A model generated the notes under the pieces. That model searched no databases and was not told where the DNA came from. It saw only the letters and a list, made by a program, of their open reading frames with translations. The position numbers and the translations under genes were made by a program. DNA of 64,000 nt from JBHGBM01 sp041946965 (GTDB lineage Bacteria; Acidobacteriota; Terriglobia; Bryobacterales; Bryobacteraceae). Location of the stretch: NCBI GenBank assembly GCA_041946965.1, contig JBHGBM010000030.1, positions 10,415 to 74,414 of the forward strand, given 5' to 3'. Shown piece after piece: positions 55,607-64,000 of the stretch (positions are counted from its first letter, which is position 1; each line of letters opens with the position of its first letter).

Positions 55607-58285
55607 GTGTACGGGCTGAAGCTTATCCTAGCACTGGCGGCGGCGTTTTCGGCTGCCGCGGCGGATTATTCGGCGCCGGCGGGCATGCGCCCGGCGATCC
55701 GCCGGCTGGGAGCGGCCAGCATCATCCCCGGCGGGCGCGTCATCAACTCGCTGGGGCGGCAATACGTCACCGGGCCGGGTCCCTTCGGGCTGGCGCTGGG
55801 CCCGCAGGGCAGGTTTCTGGTCTCCGCCAACGGCGGCCCCGACCGGTATTCGCTGACCGTGCTCGAAAGCGGCAGGAACGGGTCCTGGTCGGCCCGGCAC
55901 CTGGTCGCCCCCCGCCCCCGCCGCGGCCAGCCCGCCGGTGAAGACGACTGGCACAGCGTCTTCATGGGCCTGGCGTTCGCGGACGAGCGCACGGTCTACG
56001 CCTCGGAAGGCAACTCCGGCCGCGTGCGGCTGGTGGACCTGCAATCGGGGCAGCGCCGGCGCACCTTCGATCTGAATCAGGATGGGTACCGCGACAGCTA
56101 CACGGGCGACCTCGCTTATGACGCCGCCCGCCGGCTCCTGTACGTTGTGGACCAGGCCAATTTCCGGCTCGCCGTCATCGATACGCGCCGCCACCGCGTG
56201 ACGGCTTCGGTGCGCATCGGGAGGCTGCCCTTCGCGGCGGCCCTCTCGCCGGATGCCCGCCGCGTCTACGTCACCAACATCGGCATGTTCGAATACCGGC
56301 CGCTGCCGGGGGCGGATCCCAAGCAGGCGGTGGAAACGGGGCTGCCGTTTCCGGCCTTCGGCTTTCCCTCCGGCGAAGCGCGCGACGGCGCCCGGCGCCG
56401 CACCGCGCGCGGCGAAATCGACGTGCCGGGCCTGGGCGACCCGAACGTGCGCGAGTCCAACTCCCTGGCGGTGATCAACGTGGAAGACCCCGCGGCGCCG
56501 AAGCTGGAGGCGTTTATCCGCACGGGCCTGCCGTTCGGGGAGAAGAGCCAGGGCGGCAGCAGCCCCTCGGGCGTGATCGCCGCCGCCGGGCGGGTGTTCG
56601 TCTCCAACGGCCATAACGACAGCATCACCGTGATCGACCCCGCCTCCAACAGTGTGGCGGGCGAGATCGCTATCCGCATCCCCGGGCTCGAGGATCTCCG
56701 CGGCGTGCTGCCGCTGGGCATGGCTTATCACGAGCCGAGCGGATGGCTTCTGGTGGCGGAAGCGGGGATCAACGCGGTGGGCGTCATCGATACGCGCACG
56801 TTGCGCCTGATCGGCCACCTGCCGGCGGCCTGGTTTCCCACGCGCGTGGCGGCGGACGCTACCGCCATTTACGTGGTCAATGCACGCGGCCAGGGCACCG
56901 GGCCGAACGCGGACCGGGTTGCGGACCAGGGCGACACGTTCCTCGGAAGCATTCGTCGCGGATCGATCTCGATATTTCCCGTGCCGGACGCGGCGCAGCT
57001 TGCCGGCCACACGCAGGCCGTGCTCGAGTTCAACGGCTTGCGCCCCAGGCAGGAACCCGCGGGCGCGCTGCCGGCGCGGGTTCGTTACGTGGTCCTGATC
57101 GTGAAGGAAAACCGCACCTTCGATGAAGTCTTCGGCGACATACGCCGCGCCGGTAACGGACCCGTGGCGGGCTCGCCGCGGCTGGCGCGCTTCGGCGCCA
57201 ACGGGTACGCCAGCGGCAGCGGCTCGCGGCTCAGCGTGAAGGACGTGAACGTTTCGCCTAACCACCAGGCCATGGCGGACCGTTGGACTTTCAGCGACAA
57301 CTTTTACGCCGATTCCGACGTCAGCGTGGACGGGCATCACTGGCTGGTGGGATCCTACCCTGACGCCTGGACGCAGAGTTCCCTGATGGCCGCGTACGGC
57401 GGGCAGAAGGATTTCCGTTTCCCAACCAGCGCGCCGGGGCGGCTGAACTTCGCTCAGAGCAACTCCTCGGTGCATCCGGAAGAGCAACTCGAAGCCGGCG
57501 CCATCTGGCACCACTTGGAGCGGCACGGCATCTCCTTCCGCAATTTCGGCGAGGGCTTCGAACTGGCCGGCGTGGTGGAGGGTCCCGGCGAAAAGCCCAC
57601 CGGCGCGCGCTACCTGACCAACGTTCCCATGCCGGATCCGCTCTACCGCAATACCTCGCGCCAGTATCCGCAGTACAACATGAACATTCCGGACCAGTAC
57701 CGCGCCGATCGTTTCATCGGGGAGATCGAAGCCCGCTACGTCCAGGGCGGCGAGGAGTTCCCGCGCTTCATCTTCATCCACCTGCCCAACGATCACCTGG
57801 CCAGGCCGCGGCCCGAGGACGGTTACCCCTTCGAAGCCTCCTACATGGCCGACAACGACTACGCGCTGGGCCGCATCGTCGAGTACCTCTCGAAGACTCG
57901 CTGGTGGCGGGAGATGGCGGTGTTCGTCACCGAGGACGACGCACAGGGCGGCCGCGACCACATCGACGCGCACCGTACCGTGCTGCTGGTGGCCGGCCCT
58001 TACGCGAAACGCAATTACGTCTCGCACACCCACAGCAGTTTTCCGGGGCTGCTGAAGACCGTCTTCCGGCTGTTCGGCATGCCGCCGCTCAACCTGTTCG
58101 ACGCCGCCGCGAGCGACCTGAGCGACTGCTTCACCTCCGAGCCGGAGTTCGCGTCTTACGAAGCCCTGCGCCCGGACGCGCGTATTTTCGTGCCGGAGAA
58201 GGCGCGCGACCCGAAAGACCCGCGGCCCGGCCCGCCGCTCGACGACCCCGGATTCTTGCGCAGCCAGCATCGCGGAACGCGGTAA
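55607..58285 (+). CDS. YncE-like beta-propeller fused to phosphoesterase (alkaline phosphatase superfamily)
   Basis: 892 residues, start GTG 55607, signal peptide (LILALAAAFSAAAA). Residues about 40-480 form a propeller with repeats such as FMGLAFADERTVYASEGNSGRVRLVDL and FAAALSPDARRVYVTNIGMF. Residues 500-890 form a phosphoesterase domain beginning VLIVKENRTFDEVFGDI, with the metal/nucleophile Asn-x-Thr region, SDVSVDGHHWLVGSYPD, and VFVTEDDAQGGRDHIDAHRT toward the end. This is the known bifunctional YncE/alkaline phosphatase arrangement. It would be periplasmic and cleave phosphate mono- or diesters. Confidence 0.92.
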   Translation: MYGLKLILALAAAFSAAAADYSAPAGMRPAIRRLGAASIIPGGRVINSLGRQYVTGPGPFGLALGPQGRFLVSANGGPDRYSLTVLESGRNGSWSARHLVAPRPRRGQPAGEDDWHSVFMGLAFADERTVYASEGNSGRVRLVDLQSGQRRRTFDLNQDGYRDSYTGDLAYDAARRLLYVVDQANFRLAVIDTRRHRVTASVRIGRLPFAAALSPDARRVYVTNIGMFEYRPLPGADPKQAVETGLPFPAFGFPSGEARDGARRRTARGEIDVPGLGDPNVRESNSLAVINVEDPAAPKLEAFIRTGLPFGEKSQGGSSPSGVIAAAGRVFVSNGHNDSITVIDPASNSVAGEIAIRIPGLEDLRGVLPLGMAYHEPSGWLLVAEAGINAVGVIDTRTLRLIGHLPAAWFPTRVAADATAIYVVNARGQGTGPNADRVADQGDTFLGSIRRGSISIFPVPDAAQLAGHTQAVLEFNGLRPRQEPAGALPARVRYVVLIVKENRTFDEVFGDIRRAGNGPVAGSPRLARFGANGYASGSGSRLSVKDVNVSPNHQAMADRWTFSDNFYADSDVSVDGHHWLVGSYPDAWTQSSLMAAYGGQKDFRFPTSAPGRLNFAQSNSSVHPEEQLEAGAIWHHLERHGISFRNFGEGFELAGVVEGPGEKPTGARYLTNVPMPDPLYRNTSRQYPQYNMNIPDQYRADRFIGEIEARYVQGGEEFPRFIFIHLPNDHLARPRPEDGYPFEASYMADNDYALGRIVEYLSKTRWWREMAVFVTEDDAQGGRDHIDAHRTVLLVAGPYAKRNYVSHTHSSFPGLLKTVFRLFGMPPLNLFDAAASDLSDCFTSEPEFASYEALRPDARIFVPEKARDPKDPRPGPPLDDPGFLRSQHRGTR

Positions 58286-58296
58286 GATAATTGCCG

Positions 58297-58863
58297 ATGA
58301 CAGATCGTGGCGGTCTGCGCCTCTTCGGCGCTGTCTTTGCACTGGTTGGAGCGGGCCTGCTGGCGGGCGCGGGGTGGAGCGCCAACGGACGGTTCCGCAT
58401 TCTGAAAGAGTGGCCCGTGGCGCAGGCCACGGTTACCCAGAGCGAAGTTGTGCCCTACCGCGACTCCGACGGCGATCTCATGCATCGCACGGTAGTCGAA
58501 TTCCAATACACGGCGGCGGGCCGCGCGTTCACCACGCCGGGGCAGAGCGACTACTCGTCTTCCAGCTTCCGCGATATGAAACGCATGGCCGACCGTTTTC
58601 CCAAAGGCAGCGTGCACCCCATCAAGTACAACCCGGAAGACCCGAGCGATATCAGCTTCACCTACGGATACAACTTCGGGTTTTTCTTCCTTCCACTGCT
58701 GCTGGGCGGCATGGGGCTGGTGTTCGCGGTGACCGGGGTTTCGATCGCGATCGTCTCGTTCCGCAGCCGCGCCAGACGCAAGTGCCACGCCTGCGGGCGC
58801 GAGTTGGACTCGGACGACAAGTTCTGTCCCTCGTGCGCCGCGCCGGTCTCGCCTTTCGCATGA
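58297..58863 (+). CDS. DUF3592-domain membrane protein with C-terminal zinc ribbon
   Basis: 188 residues from ATG 58297 (TTG 58291 is possible). Two membrane helices (LRLFGAVFALVGAGLLAGAGWSA and FGFFFLPLLLGGMGLVFAVTGVSIAIVSF) flank a beta-rich loop with WPVAQATVTQSEVVPYRDSDGD and VHPIKYNPEDPSDISF, which is typical of DUF3592. The tail has a zinc ribbon CHACGRELDSDDKFCPSCAAP. Function unknown. The stop overlaps the start of the metallophosphoesterase (ATGA). Confidence 0.82.
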   Translation: MTDRGGLRLFGAVFALVGAGLLAGAGWSANGRFRILKEWPVAQATVTQSEVVPYRDSDGDLMHRTVVEFQYTAAGRAFTTPGQSDYSSSSFRDMKRMADRFPKGSVHPIKYNPEDPSDISFTYGYNFGFFFLPLLLGGMGLVFAVTGVSIAIVSFRSRARRKCHACGRELDSDDKFCPSCAAPVSPFA

Positions 58864-59516
58864 GGATCGCAATTCTTTCGGATATCCACGCCAACCTGGA
58901 GGCGCTTTCGGCGTTTCGCGAGGACTACGACGAGCTTTGGGTGCTCGGCGACCTGGTGAACTACGGCCCGGACCCCGCCGCGGCCATCGAGTGGGTGCGC
59001 GCGCGTGCGGCGGTAGTGGTGCGCGGCAATCACGACCATTCCATCGGGTACGGCGTGGATCCCCGCTGCTCGGCCCGCTACCGCGCCATGGCGGAGGCCA
59101 CCCGGCGCTACACCGAATCCGTGCTGGGCGCGGAGGAGAAACGGTATCTGCGCGAGCTGCCTCTCGCCGAAGTCCGCGAGGTGGAGGGTGAGCGTTTCCT
59201 GCTCTGCCATGCGACTCCGCAGGACCTCTTCTGTTACCGCGCCCCGGAGGAGTGGGGCGCGGACGCCGATTTCGTGTTGGCGGGCCACACGCACGTGGCA
59301 TTCCTGGGCGCGCGCGCGGCCAATCCCGGCAGCCTGGGGCAGCCGAAAATGGGCGACCCGCGGGCCTGTTACGCCGTCTGGGAGGGTGGCAGGCTGGAGC
59401 TGAAACGCTACGCATACGATGTGGAAGCGGCCGTGCGCCGTCTCGCTGTCTTGCCGGTCGATGACGCCGTGAAGCGCGACCTCGCCGCCGTGCTCCGGAC
59501 CGGCGGGCGGATTTAG
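58860..59516 (+). CDS. Metallophosphoesterase (YfcE-like)
   Basis: 218 residues. Metal-binding motifs in order: ILSDIHANLEAL (DxH), WVLGDLVNYGPDP (GDxxxxG), VVRGNHDHSIG (GNHD/H), LLCHATP (H) and LAGHTHVAFLG (GHxH). This is a calcineurin-like phosphoesterase of the YfcE or Ser/Thr phosphatase type acting on phosphodiesters or phosphoproteins in the cytoplasm. It is coupled to the DUF3592 gene by overlap. Confidence 0.92.
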   Translation: MRIAILSDIHANLEALSAFREDYDELWVLGDLVNYGPDPAAAIEWVRARAAVVVRGNHDHSIGYGVDPRCSARYRAMAEATRRYTESVLGAEEKRYLRELPLAEVREVEGERFLLCHATPQDLFCYRAPEEWGADADFVLAGHTHVAFLGARAANPGSLGQPKMGDPRACYAVWEGGRLELKRYAYDVEAAVRRLAVLPVDDAVKRDLAAVLRTGGRI

Positions 59517-59658
59517 CCCTTGTCTCCGGGTCTAATCCCTCCGCTTTTTCTGAGGTCTCACCTTTGTTATTGGCTTGCGGCTCAGGAGGGCGTCAGCGCC
59601 GCGAGCGTCTTTCGCGGCGAAACCGACGCCCTGGTTCCGGTGAAGATGCTCAGGATCG

Positions 59659-60861
59659 CTAAGTCCAGGCCAGGGCCGCGAAACTGACCACGCTGGCCGG
59701 ATCGATGTTCCACTGCCCGTAGCGCAGGCACTGGCCGCGCAGCCCGGGCGCGGCGCGGAGAAAAGAGTAGAGCGGCGCGGAGCCGCACCACTTCAGGTCG
59801 TCCTCGGTGTCGCGCACCAGGCTCCAGAAGCCCTCGGCGTCGCCGGCCAGCACGCGGTCGAGGCGCGCGAGGTCGCGCTGCTCCACCTCCCGCATGAGGC
59901 CCTCGTTGGCGATGCACTGGTGGTCGTCGCCATAGCGCGCGCCCATATGGGCCAGGTCGATGCCCAGCACCCACACCAGGCGATCGCCTTCCCGTTCGCC
60001 GGCGCGGCGCAAGCCCGCCAGGAAATTCGCCACTCCGGGGTCGTCCTCGGGCACCCCGCCGCCGTACAGGCTCCGGCCGAAGGGCCCGCACAGAACCGGC
60101 ACGATGCGCACCCGCGGGCCGAGTACGTGTTGCAGGAAGAGCACCTGGAACTCCACGGTGTGCTCGAAGGAGTGGCAGTAGTCCTCCATTTCCACCGCTT
60201 CCCCGCCCGCCTCGGCCAGCTCGTCTACCAGAGCCGCGTCGGTCTGCGCTTCGCCCAACGGCGTCGCGAACGGCTTGCGGGAAAGTCCGAAGCGTTCGGA
60301 TTCGCCGAAGTGCGAGGTGGCCAGGATGACGAAAGTGCGGTCCACAAGCTCCGGCCCCAGGGCTCCGAACGCCGCGCCGTAGCAGGGCCAGCCGCCATCG
60401 GGGCTCACGTGCGGAGCGGCGATGGCGCGCAGGCCGGCGATGGGGCGGCGCGCGCCGTCCATCCAACGCTCCATTGTTTCGCGCAGTTCCACGGGGTCGC
60501 CGGGGTAGGCGGAGCCGGCGTGGGCCGCCGCCCGCAGCGGCGCTTCGGCGAATTCGCGCCGCCGCCGGTCGCGCATGTCGCGGAAGGCGCCGTCTTCGAG
60601 AAATCCGCTGCTGCTCAGGGTCGAGATCAGGTGCTCTTCGATCTCGCCGACCTCGAGCTCTCCGGTGAGCCGCGCCAGTTCCGCGCGCAGGTCCAGGTCG
60701 GTCTGGTCGCCGTCGAAGCATTGCAGGCAGCGCGCCAGCAGCGGCGGCACCACGATCATCGCGTCCGAGTAATGGTAGGGGTCGCGTACGATCAGACCGC
60801 GATGGTCCGGAGCGGGCAGGAACTCCAGGGTGCGGCGAAGCCGCGGCAGTGTCTTGGCCAA
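59659..60861 (-). CDS. MEMO1/AmmeMemoRadiSam protein B with N-terminal PqqD-like domain
   Basis: 400 residues, start TTG 60861 because an in-frame TGA lies directly upstream. Residues 130-400 form the MEMO1 fold, with the metal/active-site residues in AAPHVSPDGGW, ATSHFGES, DYCHSFEHTVEFQVLFLQHVLG and GIDLAHMGARYGD. Residues 20-95 (LIVRDPYHYSDAMIVVPPLLARCLQCFDGDQTDLDLRAEL...) have the length and hydrophobic spacing of a PqqD/RRE-type winged helix. The usual partners (radical SAM and AMMECR1) are not in the window. Confidence 0.85.
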   Translation of the reverse strand: MAKTLPRLRRTLEFLPAPDHRGLIVRDPYHYSDAMIVVPPLLARCLQCFDGDQTDLDLRAELARLTGELEVGEIEEHLISTLSSSGFLEDGAFRDMRDRRRREFAEAPLRAAAHAGSAYPGDPVELRETMERWMDGARRPIAGLRAIAAPHVSPDGGWPCYGAAFGALGPELVDRTFVILATSHFGESERFGLSRKPFATPLGEAQTDAALVDELAEAGGEAVEMEDYCHSFEHTVEFQVLFLQHVLGPRVRIVPVLCGPFGRSLYGGGVPEDDPGVANFLAGLRRAGEREGDRLVWVLGIDLAHMGARYGDDHQCIANEGLMREVEQRDLARLDRVLAGDAEGFWSLVRDTEDDLKWCGSAPLYSFLRAAPGLRGQCLRYGQWNIDPASVVSFAALAWT

Positions 60862-60922
60862 CCTTCATGTTATCGCACGCGGTTCCCGGAGACACTCATT
60901 CCAGCGGTAGTAGTATAGGCTC

Positions 60923-62047
60923 ATGCCGCTGGCGCTCGTGTGCTTACTGCTGGCGCCCGTTTTCGCCCGGCAAACCGCCCCGGAGGACCACATTGCCAAC
61001 GCGCGGGCGGCGTATGCCGCCGGGCGGTATGCCGAAGCCGAAGTGCAATTTCGCGCGGCCCTGAGCAGCGCGGAAGGTCCGGCGGTGGCGGAGGCCGCCG
61101 TGTGTCTGGCCGAGTTCTACCGCGCGCTCGGCCGCTACCGGGAGGCCGGGCCGCTTTTCACGCGCGCGCTCGGCGCCCGCGAGTCCGAGCTGGGCGCCGC
61201 AAGTCCGAAGCTGCTGCCCATTCTGCGCGGCATGGCGTGGAACTTCCGCGCGGAGGGGAGATGCCCAGAAGCGGAAGCGGTGTTCCTGCGCGTCCTGGAG
61301 ATACGGGAGCAATCGCTGCCCCCGGCGCGCAGCCTGGAACTGATCCCGGATCTGCACAGCCTCGCGGCGCTGTACCAGAGCATGAACCTGCCCGAAAAGG
61401 CCGAGGCGTATTACAAGCGCGCCCTCGAGATTCGCGAGAAGACGCTCGGCCCGCGGCACTTCGATTTGACCATCGACCTGAACAACCTGGCGGGACTCTA
61501 CCTGGCGCGAAAACGCCTGGCCGAAGCCGAGAGCCTCTACCGGCGGTCCGCCACGCTGGCCGAAAGCACGCTCGGCTCCGACGACCCGGCGCTGCTGCCC
61601 ATGCTGGACGCCCTGGCGGCCATCTACGCGGACTCGCAACGGTGGCCGGCCGCGGAAGCCATGCTGCGCCGCGGGCTGGCCCTTCGGGAGAGCGGCTCCG
61701 GCCCCGCGGACCCGGAGGCCGCGCCGAGGCTCGATAAACTCGGGCTCGCCATGTTCGCGCAGAAGCGCTTTGCCGAGGCCGAAGCGCTCTACAGGCGCTC
61801 GCTCGCCATCTGGGAGAAAGCCGTGGCGGCGGACAGCCCCGCCCTGGCCACGGCGCTCGACAACCTCGCCGCGGCGCTCACCTCGCAGAAGAAGTACGCC
61901 GAAGCCGAGAAGCTCTACCGCCGCGCGCTGGCCATACGCGGCAAGGCGTCGGCGGAGAGCATGAACAACCTCGCGCTGATTCTGCGCGCCACGGGACGCG
62001 AAGCGGCGGCGCGCAGGATGGAAGCGCGCGCGAAATCGCTGCGTTGA
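60923..62047 (+). CDS. Secreted tetratricopeptide-repeat protein
   Basis: 374 residues with a short signal peptide (MPLALVCLLLAPVFA). About eight TPR/kinesin-light-chain-like repeats are visible, such as ARAAYAAGRYAEAEVQFRAAL, LAALYQSMNLPEKAEAYYKRALEIREKTLG, LNNLAGLYLARKRLAEAESLYRRS and LDNLAAALTSQKKYAEAEKLYRRALAI. It probably serves as an interaction scaffold in the periplasm. The 104 bases after it are unusually AT-rich for this window but hold no feature I can name. Confidence 0.88.
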   Translation: MPLALVCLLLAPVFARQTAPEDHIANARAAYAAGRYAEAEVQFRAALSSAEGPAVAEAAVCLAEFYRALGRYREAGPLFTRALGARESELGAASPKLLPILRGMAWNFRAEGRCPEAEAVFLRVLEIREQSLPPARSLELIPDLHSLAALYQSMNLPEKAEAYYKRALEIREKTLGPRHFDLTIDLNNLAGLYLARKRLAEAESLYRRSATLAESTLGSDDPALLPMLDALAAIYADSQRWPAAEAMLRRGLALRESGSGPADPEAAPRLDKLGLAMFAQKRFAEAEALYRRSLAIWEKAVAADSPALATALDNLAAALTSQKKYAEAEKLYRRALAIRGKASAESMNNLALILRATGREAAARRMEARAKSLR

Positions 62048-62151
62048 AGACGCTCTCCACGCCGTGCCACCGCCAGGGAGTGGTCCCCAATTTTCACCGA
62101 TCTATGATTTGGTTTCTATTCCCCTGGAAGTACTATAAGCGGTGGGCCGGA

Positions 62152-62988
62152 CTAAAATCCGAACTGCGCACGCAGCGCTTCGCGCGCCGGGCGGACGGCG
62201 TCGTCTCCGGCCTTGTTGACGGCGTTTTCTTCCTCCACCACCAGCCAGCCGGTCCAGCGGGCTTTGGCGATGGCCGCGGCCAGTCCCGCCAGATCGAACG
62301 GCCCCAGGTCCGGGTTATCACCGGGCCGGTCGCTTAGGTCCCGCAGGTGGATTCCCAAAATGCGCGCGTGGTGCTTCAACACAAACTCCGGAACGTTGGC
62401 CTTGGCGCGGCGGGCGTGGCCGGTGTCGAACATGAACGATACCAGTGACGGGTCCGTGCCCGCGTAGAGCGCTTCCATCTCTTCGGCGCCGCGCGCGAAC
62501 TCCGCGCCGTGATTGTGATAGGCGAAACGCAGCCCCCTGGTGTTCGCGTAGCGGGCGGCTTCGTTCAACGCCGCGCACTTGCGCTTGACGGCGGGCCGGT
62601 TCGTGGCCGCGGCGCCGCTCAGGATCAGAGATTCCGCGCCCATCGGCGCGGCGCCGTCCACCACCTTGCGATAGAGGTCTGACGGGGCGATGTGCGTTTC
62701 GGGGTCGTACTGGAGCAGGAAAATATGCACACCCAGAAAGCGCACCTGCAACTTGCGCAGCAGCGCACGCACCTCGGCGCCCCGCCCGAAATGTTCCTGC
62801 ACGTTTCGGAAGCTGCTTTCGAGGCCCTGAAACCCGAACGAACGGATACGCTGGGCCACGCCGGCGAAGGTCTCCAGCTTTGCCGGGTCGATCTTCCACG
62901 AGTTCATCTGGCATCCGAGTCTTACGCCGGAATTGGGTGCGGCGAGCGCGGCGGCGGCGCCGAGGAAGGTACGGCGGTTCAGTGTCAT
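62152..62988 (-). CDS. Tat-exported sugar phosphate isomerase/epimerase-like TIM-barrel protein
   Basis: 278 residues. LNRRTFLGAAAALAAPN is a twin-arginine signal. The barrel has the xylose-isomerase-like (AP endonuclease 2) pattern: VRLGCQMNSWKI, GFQGLESSF, GLRFAYHNHGAEFA (metal His), FMFDTGHARRA (metal Asp/His) and WLVVEEENAV. Members isomerise or epimerise ketoses, inositols or glycosides. It starts 4 nt inside the end of the MFS gene (ATGA), indicating a transport-plus-metabolism unit. Confidence 0.9.
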   Translation of the reverse strand: MTLNRRTFLGAAAALAAPNSGVRLGCQMNSWKIDPAKLETFAGVAQRIRSFGFQGLESSFRNVQEHFGRGAEVRALLRKLQVRFLGVHIFLLQYDPETHIAPSDLYRKVVDGAAPMGAESLILSGAAATNRPAVKRKCAALNEAARYANTRGLRFAYHNHGAEFARGAEEMEALYAGTDPSLVSFMFDTGHARRAKANVPEFVLKHHARILGIHLRDLSDRPGDNPDLGPFDLAGLAAAIAKARWTGWLVVEEENAVNKAGDDAVRPAREALRAQFGF

Positions 62989-64000
62989 TTGCGGGCTCCT
63001 TCAAGCGAAACCTGCCGCAGGGTGCGGACCAGGGTGAACAGAAGCAGGCATCCGGCCATGGGCATCACCGCGGCCAGGCTAAATACCGGGATGTAGGAGA
63101 AATGGTCCACCAGCACGCCCGTGAGCAGCGGAAACAACATGCCGCTGAGCCCGCCGGCGATTCCGGTGAGCGCCGTCACGCGGCCCACGGCGGTGGTGGG
63201 GAACACGTCCGAGATGGCGGCGAACATGTTGGCGGAAAGAAACGTGTGCCCGAGCAGCACGAAACAGATGCCGGCCAGCGCGCCCGGAATGGTGCGGGCG
63301 GCCACCACCGCGAAGCTCAGAAGGCAGCATCCGGCGCCGATGCCCATGGTGATGCGCCGCGCGGCCGTTACGCTGAAGCCGCGCCTCATCAGGACTCCCG
63401 CCAGCCAGCCGCCCGCAATGCTGCCGATGTCGCCGAACAGGAACGGCACCCAGGCGAACAGCCCGATCTCCTTGAGCGAAAGCCCGCGCTGCCGGTACAG
63501 GTATTCCGGCAGCCAGTAGATGTAGAACTGCACCACGGGACCTACCAGCATGCGGCAGCCCATCAGGGCCCACGTCGCGCGCAGTTTCAGCAGGTCCCGG
63601 TTGCACGGCGCGGCTTCCTTCACGGATTCGCGTCCTTCCATGATGTAGGCGCGTTCGGCCGCGGTCAGACTCGGATGCTGTTCCGGAGAGCGGTACCAGA
63701 AGTGCCAGATGACGACCCACACGAACCCCAGCGCGGCGGGCAGCAGGAAGGCGGCGTGCCAGCCCAGTTTGAGCGTCAACGCCACCAGCAGCGGCGGGGC
63801 GATGATGGAGCCGATCATGGATCCCCCGTTGAATATGCCCACCGCCAGCGCGCGTTCCCGCGCGGGAAACCACTGTGAAACCGTCTTGATGCCGCCCGAA
63901 AAGTTTCCGCACTCGCCCGTGCCCAGCCAGAACCGCAGCGCGCTGAAATGCAGCATGGAGCGGCCCAGAGCGTGGAGTCCGTTGGCGAGCGACCACCACG
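62985..64000 (-). CDS. MFS transporter of the hexuronate/ACS type, 5' end outside window
   Basis: At least 338 residues; the frame is still open at the right edge. Membrane helices alternate with ECGNFSGGIKTVSQWFPARERALAVGIFNGGSMIG, the conserved motif of anion:cation symporters such as ExuT. A second half begins near LMGCRMLVGPVVQFYIYWLPEYLYRQRGLS and ends with FTLVRTLRQV. ACS-family members move hexuronates, galactarate or other organic anions with protons. Its link to the exported isomerase gene downstream fits sugar-acid uptake. Confidence 0.88.
   Translation of the reverse strand, partial: WWSLANGLHALGRSMLHFSALRFWLGTGECGNFSGGIKTVSQWFPARERALAVGIFNGGSMIGSIIAPPLLVALTLKLGWHAAFLLPAALGFVWVVIWHFWYRSPEQHPSLTAAERAYIMEGRESVKEAAPCNRDLLKLRATWALMGCRMLVGPVVQFYIYWLPEYLYRQRGLSLKEIGLFAWVPFLFGDIGSIAGGWLAGVLMRRGFSVTAARRITMGIGAGCCLLSFAVVAARTIPGALAGICFVLLGHTFLSANMFAAISDVFPTTAVGRVTALTGIAGGLSGMLFPLLTGVLVDHFSYIPVFSLAAVMPMAGCLLLFTLVRTLRQVSLEGARK

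Noticed and set aside
55628..58342. A 904-codon open frame on the minus strand opposite the YncE/phosphoesterase gene.
   Set aside because: It is Arg/Gly/His/Val rich without domain motifs, and exists only because GC-rich coding DNA keeps the antisense frame open. The plus-strand gene has clear domains.
1..64000. tRNA, rRNA, CRISPR arrays, insertion sequences or prophage.
   Set aside because: No tRNA cloverleaf, ribosomal sequence, regularly spaced repeats, transposase, integrase or phage structural gene was recognised by reading; a dedicated scan (tRNAscan-SE, Infernal) was not possible.

Overview
This looks like chromosomal DNA of a high-GC, Gram-negative acidobacterium, most likely of the Bryobacterales/'Solibacter' type. 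That placement is inferred from gene content: an Oar-like TonB-dependent receptor with an N-terminal carboxypeptidase-like domain, many small secreted proteins with the same domain, many twin-arginine exported Gfo/Idh, NIPSNAP and sugar-isomerase proteins, bifunctional YncE/phosphoesterase and MacB-type permeases. No rRNA, tRNA, CRISPR array, phage or insertion sequence was recognised.

Layout. 1-294: start of a sodium:solute symporter (minus, runs off the edge). 548-3907: minus-strand operon of a lactonase, a DPP III-like metalloprotease and an SGNH hydrolase. 4045-6388: plus-strand radical SAM protein and exported Gfo/Idh oxidoreductase. 6408-15774: minus-strand hopanoid/isoprenoid operon with tightly packed or overlapping genes: ispH, a very short squalene-hopene-cyclase-like gene, hpnH, hpnA, hpnG, two zinc dehydrogenases (the first broken), hpnC, hpnD and a secreted alpha/beta hydrolase. 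15815-18971: minus-strand redox proteins, a LysW-like acidic zinc ribbon, DinB and SDR genes. 19054-20092: HU-like and PIG-L genes. 20097-22048: M20 peptidase and a TlpA-like redoxin whose active site carries an in-frame TGA. 22071-28079: YheT-like hydrolase, two MacB-like permeases, DUF58 and an APC transporter. 28104-34992: TonB receptor, truA, pyrE and a TolC-like protein. 34993-35298: a regulatory gap with a sigma-54 promoter and a 23-bp inverted repeat. 35299-46982: YjbQ, GGT, TPR, glycosylasparaginase, 3HCDH, GH88, SET-domain, GH2 and pectate-lyase-like genes. 47012-54580: hicAB, OmpH, orphan groES, PafA-like phosphatase, S41 protease, GT39, SDR and a Crp/Fnr regulator with a probable sigma-54 promoter. 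54828-64000: NIPSNAP, YncE/phosphoesterase, DUF3592, metallophosphoesterase, MEMO1-like, TPR, sugar isomerase and an MFS transporter cut by the edge.

Most striking observation: the gene at 21488-22048 (minus) reads as one 186-residue thioredoxin-fold protein only if TGA at 21881-21883 is decoded. The TGA replaces the first cysteine of the CxxC motif (giving UPHC). It is followed 24 nt later by the GUC loop of a perfect 7-bp hairpin, which fits a bacterial SECIS element. This is a candidate selenoprotein that standard gene calling splits in two.

Second theme: the hopanoid operon carries hpnC, hpnD, hpnH, hpnA and hpnG, but no hpnE is seen. Its only cyclase-like gene is about half normal length and lacks the catalytic DxDD motif. 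One of its dehydrogenases has lost an internal segment, with the old C-terminal tail still readable in another frame.
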